Shown here in pieces: positions 26,901-36,720 of a stretch of DNA of 64,000 nt (position 1 is the stretch's first letter; each line of letters opens with the position of its first letter). Source of the stretch: Limanda limanda. Its lineage: Eukaryota > Chordata > Actinopteri > Pleuronectiformes > Pleuronectidae. Below the pieces are notes generated by a model. It made no database searches and was not told the DNA's origin. It worked only from the letters and a program-made list of their open reading frames with translations. Where the stretch lies: contig NC_083656.1 in the NCBI RefSeq assembly GCF_963576545.1, forward strand, positions 2,823,186 through 2,887,185, written 5' to 3'. Made by a program: the position numbers and the translations under genes.

Positions 26901-29900
26901 AATTACAGACAAACAGATGAAAATGTGACTTCATGTATTTCAGTTTAACTCAGATTCACCGAGCAGTGATCGGTGCAGAACCCAGGTTTTACACATGGTT
27001 GATACAAAATAATGAGTTGTTAACAATTCATCACTTAACTCGAGTTGTGTGAGTCACCGAAGCTTCTGTTGACCTGTGGTTGTCTCATGAGTCATCTCAC
27101 TTCCTGACTTCAGTCTGACGTGTGAGAGGATCAGTCGGGTCGAGTTTCTCACGGAACCGTTTGCTGCAGTGGACGAAGTTTAGAAACGTCAGCAGAAGAA
27201 TCTAAAATAAATCGAGTTTGGGTTTTGATGGAGAAGAACAAACCACACACTGTAAAGGTCAAAATAGAAATGTGAGAGAGAACAAAGATAGAAAACAGTG
27301 AGTTTAAAGTTTCATATGTGATTTCATGTTTAACATTTTTTTATTGGTTTTCTTTGGGTACTCAGTACAATTATACAATTATAAACATAAATCTAATGGA
27401 TATACCCCTACCCACAATACTACCCACTCACCCCCGGCCAGCCTACCCCATGCAGCAGAAATACATAGAATGTATATATATATATATATATATGTATATA
27501 GGCATATTAAATTATTATAATACAATACAATACAATTGCATACATCCCTGCTGCAAGACAAAGAAAAGGAATTAAATAAAAGAGAAGAGAAAGAAAAAAA
27601 GAAAAATTAAAAAAATAGAATAAATCAGTAATTAGGTAAATATAATTTTTAAAGAAATAAAAAATAAAAGGGGGGGGGGGGGTTGCCATCTAATCTTCCT
27701 CTTGTAGTGGGCTTTGTATGCTCTCATAGTACGACAAGAAGGGGGGGTCCAGGTATATCCAGTTTCAAGAAATACATGATGTCTCTAATCCATCTGCTGA
27801 ATGTGGGGGGTGTTTGCTCCTTCCATAAGAGTAGTATCAGATTCATATGTGATTTCAGACACTCAGAAATCGTTATTGTGTCCAGTTGCCTAAAAACTTT
27901 GCAGCTGTTGCAACCGAACTGACTTGAATGAGAAACTGAACGTGTGAGAGAGTCCATTGATCCAACATGGCTTCTCCTCTCCTCCTCCTCCAGAGGCGAC
28001 CCCGACAGGTGTGACATCTGGGGCAACACGCCGCTCCACCTGGCCGCTGCCAACGGCCACCACAACTGCCTGTCCTTCCTGGTGGTGTTCGGTGCCAACG
28101 TGTGGTGTCTGGACAACGACTACCACACGCCGCTGGACATGTCCGCCACCAAGGGCCACATGGACTGCGTCCGCTACCTGGACTCCATCGCCGCCAAGCA
28201 GAACGCCCTCAACCCCAAGCTGGTCGGCAAACTGAAGGACCGGGCGTTCCGAGCCGCGGAGCGCCGCATCAAGGACTGTGCGAAGCTGCAGAGGAAGCAC
28301 CGCGAGCACATGGAGAGGAAGTTCATGAAGGAGTCGGCGGCTTTGGACAACCTGGACGCTATTAGCTTCTCCAGCTACACCAGCAGCAGCACGCTGAGCC
28401 GCAAGTTCAACACGGTCTCTTCCAACATGCCATACTCACAGGTAGGGTTGCAAAGGGGCGGAAAGTTTCCGGTAAATTTCCGGAAAGTTTTTACGGAAAC
28501 TTTCCATGGGAAGTTAGGCTCGGGAATTTTGGGAATTTTGAAAAAAAAATAAGCAAATTAAATGTGAGCAATAAAAACATCATTCAAAACTCTATTTTAA
28601 AGATGTATGGAACGTTGAGTTTCAACCCTCCACTGTGCATTCTTCCATCACATGCACAGATAACTCCCAGCATGCTTCACTCTACAGCAGGGCTATTGAG
28701 GCCTGCTGTAGAGTGAAGGACTAGTCAGGTAAGTTTCCCTGATATTACTGGGGAAAATATATTAGCATGCTGATTGAGGATTGTTCATCTGTTCATCTAG
28801 ACTATTTCCATTCATTTATCCATCAATTGTAAAATATTTTTACAGACGATTCCAATTGTTTGGCTAACTATTTATATCTCTGGCATTGCATTAGCATTTT
28901 TTTACAAACTTTTTTCTCATCTTATTCTACAGAACAATGCCACGTGCACTATCTCATGTGTGGAGACATTTCACCCCATCCAATGTAGAAGGAAAGGCTG
29001 TGTACATTTGCAAATACTGTGCAAAGACCTTTAAGAATGACACAACGATGCAGAAGCATATAGTCAAGTGCCCAAAGTTTCCTCAGGGCTCAAATCAGCC
29101 TATGACACAACAAAATGTTTATATTTATGTCTGTATATGACAAGGTAAATACAGTTAGTATAAATTACCCACAACATTTCCAGTTTATTCCCGTTAATTC
29201 CCGTTAATTCCCGTTAATTCCCGTTAATTCCCGTATATTCCCGTTAATTCCCATGAAAAGTTTCCAACTTTGAATATTCCTGGAATTTTGCAACCCTACT
29301 CACAGGTACTAGAACCACAGAGCAAAGTCCTGTTGTAGGTTTAACTTCTGTTCAGCTCGCTTTCAGAAAAATAAAACAAAACAAACCTCAAACCTTCAGC
29401 TTGATCCCTTGTTGCTTCCCTCTCTTCTCAGGCCACTCTGCACGCCACCGCCAAGGGCAAGGCCAAGATCCAGAAGAGGCTGGAGAAGAAGAAGCAGGTC
29501 GACGGAACGTTCAAGATCTACGAGGACGGGAGGAAGAGCGTGCGCTCGCTGTCCGGCCTGCAGCTCGGCAGCGACGTCATGTTCCTGAAGCAGGGCACCT
29601 ACACCAACCCCAAGCAGAGGTCACGCCTCAACATCCGCCACATGTTCCCCGGGGACGCCGAGGACGACGCCGACACCGTCTCCCGCGCCATGAGCGACCC
29701 GGGACTCTACGAGGCCGCGTACTCGGAGGTCAGCGCAGACTCCGGTCGCGATTCGCTGTTCACCCGACCTGGACTCGGCACCATGGTGTTCAGGAGGAAC
29801 TACCTGAGTCGGGGGGTGTTTGGGATCGGGGGGGCAGCAGACGATGGGAGTGTGGTGGGCAGCGAGCCTGTGGGCCGGGCGCCGAACGTTCGCCTACGTG

Positions 29901-30256
29901 GACATCTGCCTCGCCGCTCGCCCAGCTTTGACGGGGACAGCATCGGCAGCGCATTGAGCCTGCAAGAGAGAAACCAGCAGGAGCTGCCCTGGGAGGAGGA
30001 GGACGTGGGACTGGACCAGGACCTGGAGCCGGAGAACTGTCCTCTGGAGACGTTCCTGGCCTCGCAGAACCTGGGTGAGTTCATGCCGATCTTCAGGAGG
30101 GAGAAGATCGACCTGCGTGCTCTGCTGCTCTGCTCCGACCGGGACCTCGCCAGCATCCACCTGCCTCTGGGCCCCCGGAAGAAGCTGCTGGACGCCTGCA
30201 GGAGACGTTTGGACACATTGGACGAACCAGAGGCCATCGAAGACACTGAGCTCTGA
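23071..30256 (+). CDS. ush1g: SANS scaffold protein (Usher syndrome 1G homologue)
   Basis: Scaffold of hair-cell stereocilia tip links and photoreceptors, known to bind harmonin, myosin VIIa and whirlin. Exons: 23071-23234, 27994-28441, 29432-30256; total 1437 nt, 478 residues (human 461). N-terminal ankyrin repeats cover residues about 1-125 ([40 protein letters not shown]). They are followed by a basic helical segment, the conserved central region ([31 protein letters not shown]), a SAM domain at about 400-465 ([12 protein letters not shown] to [13 protein letters not shown]) and the C-terminal PDZ-binding motif DTEL. The exon 2 donor at 28441/28442 is created by a transposon insertion (28443-29298). 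Reading past it would hit a stop at 28550, so this donor must be used for a full-length protein. Exon 3 joins in phase 0 ([16 protein letters not shown]). Intron 1 (4.8 kb) is rich in retroelements. Confidence 0.97.
23390..23971 (+). mobile_element. Retroelement 3' end with (TATC)n tail in ush1g intron 1
   Basis: A/T-rich body, then 'cccttcggggatgaataaag' and about 240 bp of (TATC)n (23732-23971) with a few CATC variants. It is the inverted counterpart of 12357-13110. The tail itself is probably copied as part of the element. Confidence 0.8.
24739..24815 (+). repeat. Three-copy tandem repeat in ush1g intron 1
   Basis: Three spaced copies of 'catctgtcctgtggcag' with 8-13 bp between them. Function unknown. 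Confidence 0.8.
25055..25430 (-). mobile_element. Possible solo LTR
   Basis: Read on the minus strand, it begins near TGTGACTCTCAGACATTCCC, has a central TATATAA-like box (about 25215) and a GATAAACATT stretch (about 25110) that could serve as a polyadenylation site, and ends near TTCTACAACA. This order resembles U3-R-U5 of a long terminal repeat. I found no matching 4-6 bp target duplication and no internal retroviral coding sequence, so the call and boundaries are tentative. Confidence 0.4.
26220..26760 (-). mobile_element. LINE-like retroelement remnant in ush1g intron 1
   Basis: It begins 'cagaaatcagaaatcagaaa' with 'tttatcgcgaagtaggttta', then an A/T-rich middle and 'cccgggccttgttgataagg' with 'ccactgcagtcgggaagaag'. 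This layout is typical of minus-oriented teleost LINE 3' regions. No reading frame survives. Shorter relatives occur at 55150-55300 and 55635-55760. Confidence 0.5.
27327..27841 (-). mobile_element. Truncated L1-like insertion with 16-bp target duplication in ush1g intron 1
   Basis: Perfect direct repeats TTCATATGTGATTTCA flank it at 27311-27326 and 27842-27857. The inserted sequence read on the minus strand ends in an A-rich tail (AATAAAAAAATG). A long target duplication with an A-rich 3' end indicates target-primed reverse transcription. It contains (TA)n near 27475-27495 and poly-G near 27669-27682. Confidence 0.75.
28443..29298 (+). mobile_element. hAT-type transposon inserted on the ush1g exon 2 splice donor
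   Basis: The ends are TAGGGTTGCAAA and TTTTGCAACCCTA, inverted. The exact 8-bp direct repeat CTCACAGG flanks it at 28435-28442 and 29299-29306, as expected for hAT. The element is 856 bp, with 'aatttccggaaagttt' type subterminal sequence, a short 'cccgttaatt' array near 29190-29240, and a small BED zinc-finger ORF inside. The left target copy ends exon 2 and, with the element's first bases, forms CAG|GTAGGG. The right copy preserves the ancestral junction CAG|GTACTA. Confidence 0.93.
28937..29140 (+). pseudogene. BED-type zinc-finger fragment of a hAT transposase
   Basis: A 67-codon ORF with VWRHFTPSN, then CKYCAKTF and HIVKC. This fits the BED finger pattern (Cx2C ... Hx3C), the N-terminal DNA-binding domain of many hAT transposases. 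The catalytic RNase-H-like and dimerisation regions are absent, so the element cannot move by itself. Whether the ORF is expressed from within the ush1g intron is unknown. Confidence 0.75.
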
Positions 30257-30472
30257 GGGTCAGGGACGAGACATTCATCTCCACTGTTCACACGTCACTG
30301 ATTCTGGAGGATGCCGTCACCTCGACCATCTTTATTCACATTGTTAGGTTTGCATGACACCACATTGCAGGATGAATGGCGCCATCTTGTGGCGGTTTCA
30401 CGATACAACAAGAGGTGTAAAAGCCATTTTAGTAGCATGACACTTTAGTTCATACTTCATTTGTCTTTTTAT

Positions 30473-30478
30473 AATAAA
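30473..30478 (+). promoter_or_regulatory. Candidate ush1g polyadenylation signal
   Basis: AATAAA lies 217 bp after the ush1g stop and fits a short 3' UTR. Use is inferred. Confidence 0.5.
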
Positions 30479-31146
30479 GGATACGACTGTTATCATTTCT
30501 CTGAGCTGGACACTGGTCTCCTCCAGTGAAACCTGACTGTTACACCTGAGTGTCTGTATTTACTGGATGTACTTTAACGTCTTAAAATGTTGTTTATTAT
30601 GTATTTTTTGTACAGTTTTCCTACTTTAAACATGTTATTTTACGTGTGGCAGATAAAAGCTGACTCTGCTGATTACTGTGAGGTTGTATGAGTGTGTATT
30701 AGACAACACACTGTTATCTCTTCACTTGAGAGTGTGAGTCTGTGCATGAATGAAGGTTTTTACCCTCTGAAGACAAATCTGCAAACGAGATCTCTTAATA
30801 AAATAAAGTGCAAATTATTATTCTTGATTCTTGTGATTCAAACCAACCAAATGTTTACAGCAAATGTTTATATAAGTTGTGTATCTTTATATCTTCTCTA
30901 GTTTATTAATGGTCAGTGTTGAAAATTCAGTAAATACTTTATTTACTACTCAAGTATTTCCTAGAGCCCAAGAACTTACATTTATGTTTATGTTTTACAT
31001 TAAAATATTTGTTTCTTAATTCAGGTTTTATATATTTGGTTGTGTTTGTGTTTTCATTTGATTTATAGTTATTTATTAAAACGTTTATGGTTAAATTGTA
31101 AAATATCAAACCTCAATTACATTTCTTTGTCTTCAAGTTTTCTTTA

Positions 31147-31390
31147 AGATTCAAGATTCAAGATTTTTTTTTATTGTCAAATGAACAGAGATTACATGAA
31201 GCAGTCACTGTCAATGAAATACTTGGGTCACAGGCTCTCTCTAAGCAATGCTCAGTAATTTTAACCCAAAAAAATAAAATAGAAATAGTATAAAATAGAA
31301 TAAAATAGAATAACAATAAAATAGAATATCAAAAATTTAAAATAGAAAATAAAATATATATATCTAAATATATATATTTAAAGATGAATG
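31147..31390. mobile_element. Short retroelement remnant, second copy
   Basis: It shares 'attcaagatt', 'tgtcaaatgaacagagat' and the 'aaaatagaat' A-rich end with the hid1 intron 3 copy, in the same orientation. Confidence 0.6.
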
Positions 31391-32379
31391 TTCAATTTGT
31401 GCAGTAGTGCAAGTATTCAAATATGCTTATTATGTTGCTGGTGCACCTAATACATGTCTAATACATGTCTTACCATTGACATGTATTAGAATCAGGGCTG
31501 AAATATTTGTAGAATACATTTTATTTCCGTCCTAATTTTTGAAACTTCCTACATGTGATTAATATCTGTTCTGTGTAGCTGAAATATTATTGATAAAGTC
31601 AAAATGTTGATATACAGTGTGAGGATGTAAACAGAGCTCTTCACAGTAAAGATATCCCTCCTCTGCCATCATGGCCTCCCGCCCGGACCACGTGGCCTCT
31701 CTCCAGGGAAAGGAAATTCTGCACCGACACCAGAGACGTGTCCGAGCACATTCCTGCACAGCAGCATCTCCTCCTCTCTCTCTGAACCTTTCACCCAGAA
31801 GAGAAACAAGTGAACAGGCCTCTGTTAATCCTCTGTTCTGCTCAGGCCTCCTTCTTGCCTCTCCTGCCTTTCCCAGGATGTTTGCCAAGGTCACAGTGAT
31901 GGGAGGAGGAGGAGGAGGAGGAGGAGGAGGAGGTCTGCTTACACAAAGAAACACAACAGGGGGGAATGACATGCAGAATGTATGAGGCACCAGAGAGGAG
32001 AGAGAGAGGGAAGAGGAGGAGGAGGAGTCTCTGAGCAGCTGCTGTTCTATGTGAGGATTTCTGGATCCATCACTTCCCAGGGAGGCTCCACATCTTCAGG
32101 CTGTGGGACGACACATTCCTCTGCTGCTGGACTGCAGGAGGAGTCAGCTGACCAGAGAGGGATGAGGAGGAGGAGGAAGGAGGAGGAAGGAGGAAGGAGG
32201 ATCCACGAGGGAACCTTGAAGCCACTGGTAGGGGGCTGGGCCTCCTGACAATGCTCCGAGCCAATAAACACTTTCGCAATCCCAACTTCCGACCTGTGGA
32301 CTTTCCTCTCAGGGTGCAGCACATGACACAGACCTGCTGGTGGTGACTGTGTGAGGACGGAGCAGCAGAAGGGGCTGAC

Positions 32380-35300
32380 ATGCAGGAGGTACCGGAGGAG
32401 TGGAGGGAAGGGGGGGACGAGATGAGGATGAAGAGGGAGCAGGTGGTGGTGAAGAGGAGCAGCGAGGGGATGAAGGGAGAGGAGGGGAGGAAGAGTGCAG
32501 GTGGAGAGGAGACTCCGATGATGGAGCTGTCCAGGATGGTGCAGAAGCTGGTGCAGGAGAGCAGCTGGTGGGAGAGGAGGGGGCTGGACACCTGCGTCCT
32601 GGCTGCGGCGCTCCTCTGTCTGCCGCCAGGTAACTAACTCTAACTTATCATCCTGCAACACTCAAATCAAGATAAACAGAAAGAAAAGATGGATCTGACT
32701 CTAAACTCCACTTATTATATTATATATTATATTGTATGAAACATAAAACAATTACATGTTTGTGTTCTTTAACTGTTTCATGAAAAGAAAATGATTAGTT
32801 TTGGTAAAATGTTCTCTGGGTTTCTGGATGTGGAGGTTTCTTTGTTAAAGTTCTTCTGTTAGTTTTGACTCAGTTCAGGATTCAGAGCTAAAACTTATTC
32901 TATCCTTATATCCTTAGTCTACGGAAGACGATTAGGGCCACTGTGGAAAAAACAAGTGAGTTCTGATTAAACTCAGAATTCTGAGAAAAAAGTCAGAATT
33001 CTGAGAAAAAAGTCAGAATTCTGAGTTTAAAGTTAGAATTCTGAGTTTAAACTCAGAACTCACTTGTTTTTTCCACAGTGGCCCTAATCCTCTTCCGTAT
33101 TGCCATACATGTCAATATTGATTTAAACATCCATCATAAACTGCTGAGGTTCATGAGGATTATTCTCCCTGACAAAATCAAAATATTCAATTTACTGTCA
33201 CAAAAGATAAACAAAAACTTGAGTTAGTGGAATAATTGATCATTTATTGATTATTAAGTTAATGTTTGGTTCATGGAATCGTCTTTATCATCCTGCAACA
33301 TTCAAATCAAGATAAACAGAAAGAAAACATGCATCTGACCCTAAACTCCACTTATTATATATTGTATGAAACATAAAACAATTACATGTTTGTGTTCTTA
33401 AACTGTTTCATGAAAATAATTGATAAGTTTTGGTATAATGTTCTCTGGGTTTCTGGATGTGGAGGTTTCTTTGTTAAAGTTCTTCTATTAGTTTTTACTC
33501 AGTTCAGGATTCAGAGCTAAAACTTATTCTATCCTTATATCCTTAGTCTACGGAAGAGGGTTAGGGCCACCGTGGAAAAAAAAAGTGAGTTCTGATTAAA
33601 CTCAGAATTTCGACTCAGAGTTTAAACTCAGAATTCTGAGAAAAAAGTCAGAATTCTGAGTTTAAAGTCAGAATTCTGAGAAAAAAGTCAGAATTCTGAG
33701 AAAAAAGTCAGAATTCTGAGTTTAAAGTTAGAATTCTGAGATTAAAGTCAGAACTCACTTGTTTTTTCCACAGTGGCCCTATCCTCTTCCGTATTGCCAT
33801 ACATGTCAATATTGATTTAAACATCCATCAGAAACTGCTGAGGCTCATGAGGATTATTCTGTCTGACAAAATCAAAATATCCAGTTTACTCTCACAAAAG
33901 ATAAACAAAAACTTGACTTAGTGGAATAATTGATCATTTATTGATTATTAAGTTAATGTTTGGTTCATGGAATCGTCTTTATCATCCTGCAACATTCAAA
34001 TCAAGATAAACAGAAAGAAATCATGCATCTGACTCTAAACTCCACTTATTATATATTGTATGAAACATAAAACAATTACATGTTTGTGTTCTTTAACTGT
34101 TTCATAAAAATAATTGATAAGTTTTGGTATAATGTTCTCTGGGTTTCTTCTATTAGTTTTGACTAAGTTCAGGATTCAGAGCTCAAACTTTCTATTCTGT
34201 TGTTTTCGTCTACGGAAGAGGATTAGGGCCACTGTGGAAAAAACAAGTGAGTTCTGATTAAACTCAGAATTCTGACTCAGAGTTTAAAAAAAAGTCAGAA
34301 TTCTGAGTTTAAACTCAGAACTAACTTTTTTCACAGTGGCCCTAATCCTCTTGCGTATTGCCATACATGTCAATATTGGTTTAAACATCCATCATAAACT
34401 GCTGAGGCTCATGAGGATTATTCTGTCTCACAAAATCAAAATTCAATTTACTGTCACAAAAGATAAACAAAAACTTGAGTTAGTGGAATAATTGATCATT
34501 TATTGATTATTAAGTTAATGTTCGGTTCATGGAATCGATTCATTTTTTATTCTGAAATGTAATAACTTTATAGCAAACAGCCCCCCCCCCCCTCTCATCT
34601 TATTACCAGTGCTGTCAGTTCATTCATGGTCTCCCTGGTTCCCATGTATCTGGGTCACTGGTGGTCTCTGCCTGACCTGGATTACGGCTCCGGTCTCCTT
34701 TGTGCCTCACGTCACTCGATCTTTGGATCTGACACAACGACCTGCTGCAGACGTGTTGTGTGTTTTCCACTCTGCTCTCGCTCCCGAGCTCCTGATGCTG
34801 AGGCAGCAGCTTTTAGCAGAACGGCCTCAAACACAAGTGTCGACTTGTGAGTTGGATTCAGCTGCAGCGTGAGTCGCTGCTGCATCTGTTGTTGTGCGTC
34901 ACCGAGCTTGTGACCTATCACCTCGAAATAGGCTGCTTTGAAATATGAGTTGAAACATATTAGAGCTGTTTTATTGGGTCAGGAAGAGAACATGTCACCT
35001 AAAACCTGCTGTGAGAGCTTCACCAGCAGCTGCTGCTTCGGGCTCAGTCTTCTACATTAATTATTTAAAGTCGTCGGACTCGGGTCAGCATCGCGCTTCT
35101 AATGTCTATAAATAAAGGACTGGACCATTTTGAATATAAACAAAATCATAGGGATTCAAATACAGAAAATTATTATTCCTTCCTGAACAACATACATGTA
35201 ACAGTTATGTAATAATATGAGGAACTGAGACACGGAGCTGCACAGTCACCTCCAGTGAAGAAGAAGAAGAAGAAGATGGTGGTAATGCAGATGTTAGTTG

Positions 35301-36673
35301 CCAGCTGCTGATTAACCAAACAAAGAAGAAGTGAAGGACAAAGTTTCCTCATCCCATCATGGCCGACAGCCTCAGTGCTGCTCATAGAAAACACTCTGCA
35401 GTGTCTCTCCTGGTTCTGGTGTAAACTCGCTCGGTTCTTCAGTAGGTGAAACACTTTGGTTCAGATTTATGTGGAAGTAGGAGAGTGAAGCAGCCACCAG
35501 TCAGAGGCCCCGGGGCCCGAGAGGTCAATGACCCCTGAACCAGAGTGTGTGTCTGAAATCACTCACTAATCATTGTGTAGTTGTATCGAGGGCAGGAGCA
35601 GCCCGACCTGTCGTATAAAGGTAAACAGGAGCAGAGCATCACAGCACAAAGTTCAGTAAACAAGTTTATTTCCACAGATCATTCAGTATGTTTATTTCAC
35701 ATATTTAGTTTGGTCAGAGGTCACATCAGCACACAAACAAGAACACTAATAAAAACATGACGTACAAGACAGTGAAATGAGGAAAATAAAGAAAATGTTT
35801 ATTAAATATAAATAAGAGGTAAAAGACAGGATGTATGATCACTTCATGTTATTAATAACATCCTGAGTCTAGTGTGACCAAGGTCGAGTTATAAATATCT
35901 CAGTTCTGTTTTTTCCTGCCTTGCAGCCTTCCTGCTGCTGTCCTCCTCTCAGGTCACGTGGTTCGTGGCGGGCGTGGTGCTGATGGGCGTCGCCCACGCC
36001 GTCCTCACCATCAAGGGGACGCATCTGGCGAGCCACGGGTCGCTGAGCGAGTCGCCGGCCTGGGCGAAGGTCTGGGCCGTCTTCTTCATCGAGGTGACAG
36101 ATTAATGAGGATGGAGGGAGTAAAGTTGTCCTGTAACTCTGAGCTGTAACCACAGAGCTGCCAGTCAACTGCTGGTTCAATCAATATGATGATTTATGGT
36201 TTCAAAGAACCAAGATGGCGCTGGACAAATGACAAACTGAGGCTTTCAGAACAGCAGCTCACATATATATATAAACACCAGTAATCAATAAAACAACAAC
36301 ATGACGTTATGACCCTTTTATGACCTTTAGGAAAGATCAATGTGTGCAGGAGGGAAACAGTTCCTGCAAATCAGGAAATTAAATCTTTTTCATAACCTTT
36401 TTATAACCAAAAGAATCCTGAAGGTGAACGTTAGAGGTCGTGAAGTTGTGAAGTTGTGAAGTTGTGAAGTTGTGAAGTTGTGAAGTTGTGAAGTCGTGAA
36501 GTTGTGAAGTCGTGAAGTTGGATGTTTACTGAACAGTTTGGTGACCTCATCGTGACCTTTGCTGCTCTGGGGTCAAACTGGTGGAAAGTCAGTCGATACA
36601 GATGTTGACTTTCCTGCTTGATGCATTTCATTGATTGTTTAATGTGTTGCATCAGTGATGTTTTTCATGAACG

Positions 36674-36720
<47 letters not shown>

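Larger units (their letters stand above)
30257..32379. other. Intergenic region ush1g-fads6
   Basis: It holds the ush1g 3' UTR, then A/T-rich sequence. A retroelement copy at about 31147-31390 matches 7238-7450. A (GGA)n run lies at 31903-31932 and GGA-rich patches at 32010-32030 and 32163-32200, in the likely fads6 5' region. I see no convincing extra gene. Confidence 0.55.

Noticed and set aside
28442..28552. ush1g exon 2 extending into the transposon
   Set aside because: The frame stops at 28550 and would lose the SAM domain; the donor at 28441/28442 joins perfectly to exon 3.
29401..29931. 176-codon ORF overlapping ush1g exon 3
   Set aside because: An out-of-frame, Arg/Gly-rich shadow of the conserved ush1g frame.
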